64,000 nt of DNA, taken from Asterella californica. Taxonomy: Eukaryota; Streptophyta; Marchantiopsida; Marchantiales; Aytoniaceae. The DNA is taken from positions 4,526,001 to 4,590,000 of the forward strand of contig JAYKYS010000016.1 of the NCBI GenBank assembly GCA_036924285.1, written 5' to 3'. The notes beneath the pieces are model-generated. The model saw nothing but the letters and a program-made list of their open reading frames with translations. It made no database searches and was not told where the DNA came from. How positions within the stretch are numbered: the first letter of the stretch is position 1; every line of letters starts with the position of its first letter. Below, one piece after another: positions 1 through 9,036 of this stretch. A program made the translations under genes and the position numbers.

Positions 1-2587
1 GCACTGTAAAATCTGTATATGTGCAGACCTCTGTAGCGTTATAATGTGTCATGAGTCTCCTGCACCGTAAGATGTTGGTGTGTGTGCAGAGAGCTCCTAA
101 TTCCTACTTTGTGATCCTACTTATGCACTCGAATTGAGGTGCAGAAGGAATCCCCTCCAACCTTCGACTGCAATCAGGGAGATGACACCGTCAGCAGGCT
201 GCCACCCCACATGCAAAAATGGTTCCCCTTTCCTAATTAGCCATCTGGTTGTTGACCCTGCGCTGCCTACTCTACCACATGGTCACTGATCTAAAATTAA
301 ACTAGACATGCTATTTCCTAATATAGCATATTGGGCACTTACTAAGTTTGGACAAGCTCCTGATCTTCTGGGCTTTGCTTATCTATTCTAATGGCTCGGA
401 TGCCATTTCCACCTGATCTGTTCCTACCTGAACTACTAACTAGTCTTATGATAGGCTGGGAAGTCCTGCAATTACCTCGGGTGTCGCTGAGGTGGCCTCC
501 TCCTCCACGTTCTTGGCTGGCTCTGCTGTCGCTGCTGCAGCGTCTTCCTCGGCTTCGGCTTCTGCTTCGGAAGACAGAAGCGTCTTCTGAGAAGCGGAGT
601 CGACCGGTGCTTCTTCCGTCTTCTGAGGCACGGGTGCGGTACTAGGGACCATGGGGACCTCATAGGGATCCGGGGAAGTCGCTTCCTCCACGCAGAATAC
701 CTGGGAAGACGGCTCGTCTTCCTGTCTTCCAGAAGACATCTTCTAGAAGACGGTCTTCTTTCCTGTCTTCCAGAAGACGTCTTGTCTTCCGGGGCATCTT
801 TCGGAGTCTTCTCGGCTTCCAACGCTGTCACTACCAAGTGTACAGCGAGGTCGAACTCCTCCTTCTCCAAGTCTGATCCTGTTGATGATGCTGATGCTTG
901 GGAAGATGCGTTTACTGGTGGCGGGATCAAGGGAAGATCATAGAGTGTCTTTACTCCCTCTACCTGCCGGTCCAAGTACCTGAACATACTCTCCTTGCAC
1001 TCCACCAACATCGCTTTGGACTCCTCGTCCCACTCTCGAGCTAAGGTAAGGAGCTTCCTATCCGCGGTGAAGTTAAACTTCTTCCGAAGCGCTTCTACCG
1101 ACTGAGCTAGCAAACCTTGCGCACGAGCTTCTGTTGCTTCCCGCTGCGTCTTCTCCGTTGCAGCTCGCGCTTCTGCGGCTTCTCGCAGTGTCTTCCACGT
1201 CATCTTCTCTTCTGCAAGGGCGGTGAGCTTATCATACTCACAGAACCTCCTGGTCACGCTGCTATAAGCGCGCCTGCAACTCCTGGTTGCTCTTCTTCAG
1301 CTGCGCTAACTCCTTGGAAGAAGTGACGTACTTGTTGTGAGTCGAAGGCTCAGTCCTTCCCTAAGTCCTCACAGTATAGCTTCCACTCTCAGAAGACGAA
1401 CCTAATCTACCAGAAGACAGCTACTCCGTCTTCCGGGATTCTAACAGTGCTTCCTAACTTCCTCTCGTCTTCCGGGTTATATCTACTCAATCCTAACTAA
1501 GCAAGGCCTCGCATGGATTACTAAGAAGACAATCCACCTTGCATTACATCCTACTTCCTAACAGAAGATACAAGATATGCGAGAAGTAGAGTATGAGAAA
1601 GGTTCAGAAGATGGTTGCGGGCTCCTGCGGTGACAGTGGCCTCTGGAAAGACACTTGGGACAGCTTCCGATTCAATGTCGTTCTCGGAAGACCTCCCGAA
1701 GTCAGACTTCCCTTCACTGATCTCACCTGTCTTCTTCTTCCTACGCGCAATCTATCCTCACAACAGACTCAAGACATATGCACTCTGTTCTTCTGACTTC
1801 TCACCTCTCATACGCACTCAGAAGAAGTTTGCTGCATGATGGGAAGACATGACCCTCGACCATTCTCTCCGGATTCTGCCAGCAATACTTCTCACAACTC
1901 TCTTCTAAGTTCGGGAAGAAGAAGGAACGGCTGCTATGGGTCGGACAGAAGAGACCCGAAATGGACCCTCACGTCTTCTCGCTCATTTTGCCAGCCTTTC
2001 AGTCTTCTAGTCTCTCTAGGAAGATGTGGAGTTGAGAAGCTTGGAAGACCGGGAGGCACAGGCCTAGTTCCTGACTTCCAACTTCTCGAAAAAACAAAAC
2101 AACTCACCACACCACTCAGGATTCGTACCAAGTCTCTCTTAACACAAAAGCAAATCCAATCCATTCTTGATACGAATTGGTTACAGTCGACTTCCGAAGA
2201 CAGTCAAACTTCTGAAGCATCTTCTGAAGACAGTCTTGCGAAGATGTTCCAATCTTCCGAAGCGTCTTCTGTTCAAGGTTTCGGACTCCTTACGTGGTGA
2301 AGCTTCCGCGGTTGCCGTCTTCCGGAAGATACGTGTCTTCCGTCTTCCGTCTTCCGCCTTCCGCCTTCCGCCTTCTACCGTCTTCCGTAGATACCACCGA
2401 GAAGACGGTCTTCCGAAGACGGTCGTCTTCCGAAGAAGTCAACTTATTATTACAAACAGCCCTTAAGATCATCTTCATGCTAAGGAAGCCGTAATCTTAA
2501 GTAACAACGCTTCTTCAGTTATACAAATAAGTTATTAATCTTAAAAATTTCAAAAATTCGTGAATACTGTAATTTGTGGGCACCACA
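1..2587 (-). mobile_element. Family-A long LTR, copy A1 (partial, runs off left edge)
   Basis: Read on the minus strand the copy starts at 2587 with the family-A terminus TGTGGTGCCCAC and runs leftwards out of the window. It holds a GAAGAC-rich 5' third (about 1340-2587), a shortened ORF1 (446-1330) and the first part of the 3' third (1-445). The base run next to its start is CTAGG (2588-2592), and the uninterrupted sequence in copy A4 (near 28618) has CTAGG at the same place, so A1 was inserted into copy A2 there. The matching duplication would lie left of the window. No gene other than ORF1 is seen in it. Confidence 0.8.
446..1330 (-). pseudogene. ORF1 of copy A1, N-terminal part deleted
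   Basis: Family-A ORF1 encodes a protein of unknown function. This copy keeps only the coiled-coil and C-terminal acidic parts. A helix rich in REAAEARA-type heptads is followed by the conserved FNFTADRKLLTLAREW stretch, the block around FRYLDRQVEGVKTLY, and an acidic tail rich in EAEAEEDAAAA. The sense strand joins the leader (about 1335-1345) directly to the coiled coil, so some 1.35 kb present in other copies is missing; copy A6 has the same join. There is a stop before the first methionine of the long frame (a codon that is TGA near 1249) and a frameshift around 740 that splits the C-terminus into another frame. It is not expected to make a complete protein. Confidence 0.7.
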
Positions 2588-4237
2588 CTAGGACAAGAGC
2601 CAGAAGCGCGCGGAGGCCGAAGGCAACTCGGGGAGCCGAAAAAGACTGTAGAGGTTCTTCCCTTTGTTCTTTTCCCCTCCCACTTCTTCTCACCTTTTCT
2701 TGGTACTCCCCGCGCTTCCTTGATTGTGTGCAGGCAGCCTGATCGATTACCCCACCCTCATTCTTTCTATTGAGACATTGGGCGCGGAAGCGCTGCCCAA
2801 TTTCTGTCAAGACATCTCCTTGCTTCTTCCCGAGCTCAATTCGAGCTTCCCTACTCCTAGCCCTCAAATTGGAGACCCCAACTATCAATTTCCCTACCCC
2901 CATACCTCTCTATCCCCGAAACTTGGAACAGAAGACGATTCGGAAGATGGGAACATCTTCGGAAGACGCTTCTTCAACTTGACTGTCTTCGGAAGACATC
3001 TTCGGAAGACTGTCTTCGGAAGTCGACTAAACACAATTCGTATCAAGAGTGGATTTGCTTTGCTTTTGTGTTTAGAGAGGCTTGGTACGAATCCTGAGTG
3101 GAGTGGTGAGTTGTTGTGTTAATTCGAGAAGTTGGAAGTCGGGAACTAGGCCTGTGCCTCCCGGTCTTCCAAGCTTCTCAACTCTCCATCTTCCTAGAGA
3201 GACTAGAAGACTGGAAGGCTGGCAAAATGAGCGAGAAGACGCGAGGGTCCATTCGGGTCTCTTCTGTCCGATCCATAACAGCCGTTCCTTCTTCTTCCCG
3301 AACTTAGAAGAGAGTTGTGAGAGGTCTTGCTGGCAGAATTTGGAGAGAATGGTCGAGGGTCATGTCTTCCCATCATGCAGCAAGCTTCTTCTGAGTGTGT
3401 ATGAGAGGTGAGAAGTCAGAAGAACAGAGTACAGTTGTCTTGAGTCTGTTGTGAGGATAGATTGCGTGTAGGAAGACGAAGACAGGTGAGACCAGTGAAG
3501 GGAAGTCCGACTTTGAGAAGTCTTCCGAGAACAACATTGAATCGGAAGCTGTCCCAAGTGTCTTCCCAGAGGCCACTGTCACCGCAGGAGCCCGCAACCA
3601 TCTTCTGAACCTTTCTCATACTCTACTTCTCGCATCGCTTGTATCTTCTGATAGGAAGTAGGATGTAATGCAAGGTGGGTTGTCTTCTTGGTAATCCATG
3701 CGAGGCCTTGCTTAGATAGGATTGTTTAGATATAGCTCGGAAGACGAGAGCTATCTAGGAAGTACTGTTAGAATCCCAGAAGACGGAATGGCTGTCTTCT
3801 GGAAGATTAGTTTCGTCTTCTGAGAAGTAGAAGCTAGACTGTGGGCACTCGGGAAGAACTGAGCCTTCAGCTCATAGTAGGTGCTTGTGGTTTAGTGCAA
3901 CAGATCTTCCAGGTATGTCGATGCATCCGCGAGGCTTGGTGTTACCAGCGGCAGAATTGGCCGAGGCCACTCCTTTCCTCAAGGAATTGGGTCTCGACTT
4001 CTTCCTGTGGGATTGGAACCTCGCAGATCAAGGGCTTCTGGAGGAGGTGTGGGCCGCGTTACCACCGCGTAACCGTGTACCTGCGAAGGCAGGAGTAGCT
4101 CGGGGAAGACCGTCTTCCTAGACTGAAGACAGGTGGCGTAAGGCGTTTCACAGGCCTGAGACCGAGAACCGAGGATATTGGTACGAGAAGAAGATCTTGC
4201 CTAGGATTGTGAGTTCATGGCATGTGCCTGGGAGTAC
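2588..4237 (+). mobile_element. Family-A long LTR, copy A2, left piece
   Basis: This is the middle of the GAAGAC-rich 5' third of a plus-strand family-A LTR. Its beginning was displaced to the left of the window by the A1 insertion. It aligns along its length with 28618-30240 of copy A4 and includes the same landmarks: the GTCTTC/GAAGAC palindromes near 2930-3020, the AATTCGTATCAAGAGTGG block, and the TGTAATGCAAGGTGGGTTGTC block near 3666. ORF1 starts at 3915. At 4237 the LTR is broken by element B with a GTAC duplication and resumes at 13172 and again at 20996. Confidence 0.8.
3915..4237 (+). pseudogene. ORF1 of copy A2, N-terminal piece interrupted by element B
   Basis: The frame starts at the ATG at 3915, the equivalent of the ORF1 start in copies A4 and A7. 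It encodes the tryptophan-rich N-terminal region (ELGLDFFLWDWNL, then a proline/arginine segment, then RGYWYEKKILPRIVSSWHVPG). A TAG near 4118 replaces the tryptophan codon seen in copies A4 and A5, a G-to-A change. The frame is cut at 4237 by element B, and its continuation is the segment starting at 13172. The function of the family is unknown; no catalytic motif is recognisable. The position inside an LTR is discussed under copy A4. Confidence 0.7.
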
Positions 4238-5127
4238 TGTAACGACCTATGTTACACATAGGAAGTTTGTCTATTAGTAAGGTATTTAGTTCTAACTAAG
4301 TGTTGAGAATGTTTATTTGCTGCCAAAGTACTTTTAGGAGGTATCAAGTTAGTCATGACTAGCTAAAAGTTAGTTATGGTTAAACTTAGCTGTACTTTTG
4401 GCAGAATTCAGATATTTGCTAAAGAGTGAGCACTACTATCTTGTCATCTTGTCTAAAAGGTAGAAAGGAGGTGGAAAGTATCCCTTATCTCCTTTTTGAC
4501 TTGATATTAGTGGTTGGATTAAAGTTGTGGACTTTGTGGGCATTAAAAACAAGAAGAGATTCCACATGTTTCCTTTTTAGTGGGTCCTAGTGTAGAGGGG
4601 GGGTGGAAATTTGAGATTCCTTGAGAATATTCCAGAATCCTTCTAGAAGTTGTTGACTTTGAAGGAATAAGCCCATGTGAAAAGGTAAAAAGCCCATGTG
4701 ATCAATGCTTTTACCTTAAGTAATATCTTACGGCTGAGTTACCGGGGGTACCAAAGTAAAAACCTAGAATGTATAAATAGAGGAGTAGAGAAGAGCTCCT
4801 CATCCTTGTCTTCACATTGTCGTAATGACAACTTGAGTAATATAGAGAGTGTGGGATATTTTTAGCATGTGAGAACTTGAGAGACGTTGTTAGAATGGAG
4901 GATTTTTAGTTGATGTGTTTAAGGAGATTTTTAGTTGATAAGTTTGTGGGTGTATGAATGAGTGAACTCAGCATTTTCCCTTCAAGTTCATGGTGTGCTT
5001 CCATCAAAGCCATCAGAGGTGACCCCTGAGTGAGAGACAGGCCCGACATGTTGCAGATTCGTGGATGACGATCGTGGAGGTTGAGAGATCGGGGGGTAGT
5101 GATCGATAGGACCGCGGAGGGTTTACA
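4238..5127 (+). repeat. 5' LTR of element B
   Basis: The LTR begins TGTAACGACC and ends GTTTACA. It is 890 bp long, against 913 bp for the 3' copy, because 23 bp between two TTA triplets near 4730 are absent here. It contains a TATA box and a transcribed-looking R/U5 part. Six further full or partial copies of this LTR lie between 12259 and 20995. Confidence 0.92.
4772..4779 (+). promoter_or_regulatory. TATA box of element B 5' LTR
   Basis: The octamer TATAAATA lies about 535 bp into the LTR, in the expected place for the core promoter of an LTR retrotransposon; the same octamer recurs in every array copy (first at 12816-12823). Transcription would start a few tens of bases downstream. This is inferred from sequence only. 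Confidence 0.6.
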
Positions 5128-5131
5128 TTTT

Positions 5132-5149
5132 TGGTTCCGTTGCCGGGAC
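5132..5149 (+). promoter_or_regulatory. Primer binding site of element B
   Basis: TGGTTCCGTTGCCGGGAC begins four bases after the LTR end, the normal position of the site where a host tRNA primes minus-strand synthesis. It resembles the tRNA-Asp-type site common in plant Ty3 elements (TGGCGCCGTTGCCGGGG), with changes at the fourth and fifth bases. The exact primer tRNA is not certain. Confidence 0.65.
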
Positions 5150-5173
5150 CTCACTTGAAGGGATCGTTGAACG

Positions 5174-5343
5174 ATGTTTAGAGTTCAGTTCTATATTCGA
5201 CAAAAGGAGATTATGAGAGAGCACATGGAGAGAACGTTGGGAGGAGAGAGAGCTAACGTGATGTTAGCAACGTTAGAACCTTTCGTGTATCCCGTAGTGA
5301 TATATGACGCGTTCGAAGTCATTCTTTACATCTTGTTCACTTA
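5174..5343 (+). CDS. Small leader ORF of element B (56 codons), unknown
   Basis: An ATG at 5174, 47 bases after the 5' LTR, opens a short frame closed by TAG at 5341-5343. The peptide has a charged first half (RQKEIMREHMERTLGGERAN) and a hydrophobic end. No family is recognised. It could be an upstream ORF controlling translation of the downstream frames, or the decayed start of a longer leader protein. Confidence that it is translated is low. Confidence 0.2.
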
Positions 5344-5437
5344 GAAAGGGTTTGAGGAGAGTTGAAAGAGGGTGCAACAAGAGTTGTAGAGAAAGGAGGA
5401 GAGAAAAATTATTAGAGGAGATAAATTTGTGAGTTTA

Positions 5438-5805
5438 GAAATTCTGCTCTCTGGAAAATTTGTACAGTCGCTGTCAACTTTTCTGTGAATTTTATTTGCC
5501 TGTGATACTTTCCAGTGTTTTAGATTGGCTAATAAACTATCTAAGACAAAAGAAATCATAGGAAAAGGTGGTCTAGAGAGGGAGCAATGAATTTTCAAAG
5601 TTGAGGGGGTCTATTCGTGAGAGTTGAGGAATTCTGTTATCTGGAAAAAATTTACAGTCATTGTCATATTTTCTGTGAATTTTATTTTCCTGAGAAACTT
5701 TCCAGTGTTTTAGAGTGGCTGATAAGCTATCCAGGACAAAAGAAATCATGAGAAGATGAGGTCTGAAGAGGGAGAAAGAATTTTTCAAAGTGGAGGGGGT
5801 TGACA
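5438..5805 (+). repeat. Two direct repeats of about 170 bp in the element B leader
   Basis: The segment from about 5438 to 5605 recurs, diverged, from about 5632 to 5805. Both run from an ATTCTG..CTGGAAAA start through TTTCCAGTGTTTTAGA, GACAAAAGAAATCAT and an AGAGGGAG end. A third, short partial copy follows near 5832-5870 (TTCTCTGAAAATTTGTACAGTC). The frames across them are broken by stops, so I see no protein here. This fills the otherwise empty leader between 5344 and 6015. Confidence 0.75.
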
Positions 5806-6015
5806 ACCACGAGGGAAGTGAAAATATATAAATTTCAGTTCTCTGAAAATTTGTACAGTCATCACCATCTCTTCTGATTAGGGAAGTTTCTGTTGAAACT
5901 TCATGACTTAGTAGCTTGGAGGTTGAGCTACTGGAGATAACGAAAATCTTGGAGAGATCTCTTACCAAATAAGAGATACATGTTTCGGCATACAAGGAGG
6001 TCTTGAAGATACTTC

Positions 6016-6332
6016 ATGAGGAATCCTGTTCGAATGACGAGGTGGAAGAAGAGACGTTTAGGAGTTCAAACAGAGACGGAGAAGCCCAAGTTGAGTATAG
6101 ATGAGTTACGAACCCGCATCTATAGCACTTGGGGTGCCCTCTTACCCTATACGAAGAAGCTTCCGCGACCATTGACACAGATTTGAAGAAAGCCGAGTTT
6201 AAAGCATCATTCACTATGGAGGCCACGAATGCTCCTGGTGAAGTAGAGTTGGATTTTTACAAGAGTGAGTTCAAGATGTCTGTTGTGATTAGTACAAACG
6301 ATGGTGAGGAGGATCATATCTTCGATAGTTAA
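6016..6332 (+). pseudogene. Leader ORF remnants of element B, unknown
   Basis: Two overlapping short frames lie here. One starts at the ATG at 6016 and encodes 57 residues, very basic at the start (MTRWKKRR). The other overlaps it in a different frame and ends at 6332 with an acidic tail (NDGEEDHIFDS). Together they could be one small protein split by a frameshift. No family is recognised, and the assignment as a gene remnant rather than chance frames is weak. Confidence 0.25.
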
Positions 6333-6470
6333 TTTTAGATTAGATTTTATTTCGTGTATAGCATGTATAATACACGATTTTCAATATAAAGCTAGGAAGA
6401 GTTAAGAAAGTGATGTAGAATTATTTTCCTCTATGATATTTTGTCCACTTAATGGTTGAGAAGGTGCAAC

Positions 6471-6947
6471 ATGAGTGGAAATTTAAAAGATTGGAAAGTT
6501 AGACTTAGAAACCTTCCTCAAGGTTTAGATGTCATAGTAAGTATCGGAGAAAGTTCGAGAGAGATTATCGTCGAGTTTGAAAACCCTAGTACTAAACCTC
6601 AAGTAGAATCTCCGAGGAGAAGAGTAGAAACCGACTTGTGGTGTTATTTCTGTAGAGGGTTGGGACACAAAGTAGTGAATTGTCCAACTAGACTCAGAAC
6701 CGAGAGAGCTAAAGGGAAGCGGGAGTTTACTGATTTAAGTCTTCGAGTGGGTCCATCGTCACCAGCGTCAATTCATCTTCTAGGCGAAGATCCTTGTCCA
6801 AGTTGTGGAGTGGGTGATCTATCCAGAGGACACAAGTGCGTAGATGTGGCCGTCCTACTTACGTCAGTAGTCGAGAAGTTGGACGAGACTCAAAGAGCGG
6901 AGACGGAGAAGTTGTCGACTTCAAAAGAGGACTCAGCTGAGTTGTGA
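6471..6947 (+). CDS. Extra zinc-knuckle ORF upstream of gag in element B
   Basis: An uninterrupted frame of 158 codons runs from the ATG at 6471. Near residues 60-75 it has a perfect CCHC zinc knuckle, CYFCRGLGHKVVNC (C-x2-C-x4-H-x4-C). A second cysteine/histidine cluster, CPSCGVGDLSRGHKC, follows about 40 residues later, and the C-terminus is charged. Zinc knuckles bind single-stranded nucleic acid in Gag nucleocapsids. Element B already has its own knuckle in gag (near 8055), so this is a separate, second nucleic-acid-binding protein, encoded between the 5' LTR and gag. Extra ORFs before gag are known in some plant Ty3 lineages (for example Ogre), but I do not recognise this one. The frame is cleaner than gag-pol, which has stops. 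It could be subgenomic, spliced, or a relic. Confidence 0.6.
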   Translation: MSGNLKDWKVRLRNLPQGLDVIVSIGESSREIIVEFENPSTKPQVESPRRRVETDLWCYFCRGLGHKVVNCPTRLRTERAKGKREFTDLSLRVGPSSPASIHLLGEDPCPSCGVGDLSRGHKCVDVAVLLTSVVEKLDETQRAETEKLSTSKEDSAEL

Positions 6948-7161
6948 TGGAGATCGTCATTCGGATGGTGGAGAAGACGGTGATGCGACTCAGGCTCATG
7001 ATTACCTTGGGAGAAGAGATGGCACAAGAGGTGTTGTTACAACCATTTCCTTTCATTTTACCTATGGTAGATTATTCGCGAATGGAATTGATGATGTTCG
7101 TACTCTTTTAGCGAGTAGTTATTGCACAAAAAATTAGAAGGGTAGAAAGAAAAGTTACAAG

Positions 7162-9036
7162 ATGAGGAAGTTACTAGTGTTTCATGGGAAGGACAATGAA
7201 GATGTAGAATCATTTGTACGAGACTTCAAAAGGGGTTGCATCGGAAACAACGTGAGAAGGAAGGAAGAATGAGTGTTGTTATTGCTAGAGTTTTTAGAAG
7301 ATTTTGCTCTTACGTGGTATGACGACCGAGTGAAGAGAAAGACACCTGGTGCAGTTGAGGACACATGGGAGACGTTGAGTAATGCACTCATCGAAGAATT
7401 TCTTCCAGAAGAGAGTTATGAGAAGCTCATGGTGGAGCTTACTCATTTGAAGCAACGGGACGACGAGAAAGTTCGGCAATATGCCGAAAGGGTAGATAAG
7501 TTGGAGCAACGGTTTCGGACGGTCCTACGGAAGAGTGGAGACAATGTGGAACTAACGATGGCGGGGATTGGAGCAGTGTTGACCAAGAACTTGGTGGGAG
7601 GGTTGAGGCCTTCAATTCGAACCCAAGTGAGGTACGAGAAGCCAACAACCAAAGCGGAGGCCATCAAGATTGCGACAAACATGGAAGAGAGTTTGGATGA
7701 AGGAGATATCATCCAACCTCATCATGCTGCTCTGGTGTCGACTCCGACTCCTGGTGTAGCCACAATGATCGCACCTGCACCATCACAATTGGTGATTGCT
7801 TCAACGTCAGCTCCTACTCCAATGGTGGTGCCAAGACCGTTTGTCCCAACAACAATGTCTACTACCACCTCTGATTTTCATGCCGAGCTGAAGAGCATCA
7901 CCGATACTCTTGCGGATCTCAAGATAAACGTGGTGCAGTTACGAGAATGGAGGAACAAAGGTGGAGGAGGAGGTCAAAGAGGTTACGACAACAATCCCAA
8001 CCGAGGAAATCAAGGTAACTTTGGAGGCAACCAAGGTAACTTTGGAGGAATCACTTGTTGGACGTGTGGAGGTTCTCATTTCCAGCGAAATTGTCCTAAC
8101 AACGGAGCAAGAGGTGCCGAAGCTGTCAGAATGAATGCGGGTGGAGGAAATCCATCACAAGGACGAGACAAGGGGGTGGCTACGATCGATGTTGTGCAAG
8201 ATCCCATCTACGAGAAAGGAGAGAGTTCAAACTTTTCTCATGCACCGGTGGAGCTTTTAGCTCAAGAAAGGAAAAGAACTCGATTTTCTGATGAACCGGT
8301 TTTCATGGAGGAGTCAGCAAGTAGAAGTACTCGTTCGAGTAATGTTTCGAGTACACCAAGGGAGCCAAGAAGGAAGATGGGGATGGCGGATTTCACCATT
8401 TCATCTTCCCAAGCGGGATATGATGTGGTTGAAGATGTGGGTGCTCAAAAAGCCAACATCATTGTTGGACAACTGATCGCACTTAATCCCAGCTTACGAA
8501 GGGAACTCAGGGGAGGACTGAGTTCTAAGAGAAGCAAGAAGAAGAAACCCAAGAGCAAGACATCAAAGTCAGTGGGAGTTGGTGTGGTGGATGTGCATGC
8601 TTCAGAGGTATGCACTAGGGCTTCAAAGATTGAAGTCCGGTTGAATGGTCACTACGTCTCTGACGTAATGGTGGATGGAGGATCGGCTGTCAACGCCATA
8701 TCGGAGAGGTTGATGAAGAAGTTGGAGATGGAACCAACTCGCCCGGCTAGCATTGTCGTGGGGATGGCTAACAAGCAACGGGTAAGACCTCTTGGTGTGT
8801 TAGAGAAGGTGGTCGTGTCTGTGATGGGAGTTCAAACGTTGATGTCCTTTCAAGTGTTAAAGGACTCTAGTTATGATTTGCTCCTAGGTAGGCCTTGGTT
8901 GAGAGCTGTACGCACCACTGATAGGTGGCACAAGGGATATTTACGGATTGGGCCTAGAGATCATAGAATGATAGTTCCTCTCTCGGGTGTTGGAGTTGTG
9001 ACTTCTGACTCTGATAGACCCACTAGTGACTACTGA
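7162..9036 (+). pseudogene. gag-pro: gag and protease of element B
   Basis: The frame begins at the ATG at 7162. A TGA at 7270-7272 interrupts it where an arginine codon is likely, and it then stays open to the TGA at 9034. The first 230 codons form the Gag capsid-type domain (ALTWYDDRVK, then a helix-rich part with QYAERVDKLEQRF). A glycine/asparagine-rich stretch leads to a zinc knuckle, CWTCGGSHFQRNC (C-x2-C-x3-H-x4-C, a spacing common in plant Ty3 elements), near 8055-8093. After a charged linker the retropepsin domain has the active-site segment MVDGGSAVN (Asp codon at 8674) and the later LLLGRPWL motif near 8880. Gag packages the RNA; the protease cleaves the polyprotein. All downstream domains use the same frame, so this was one Gag-Pol polyprotein without a programmed shift. 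Confidence 0.88.
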
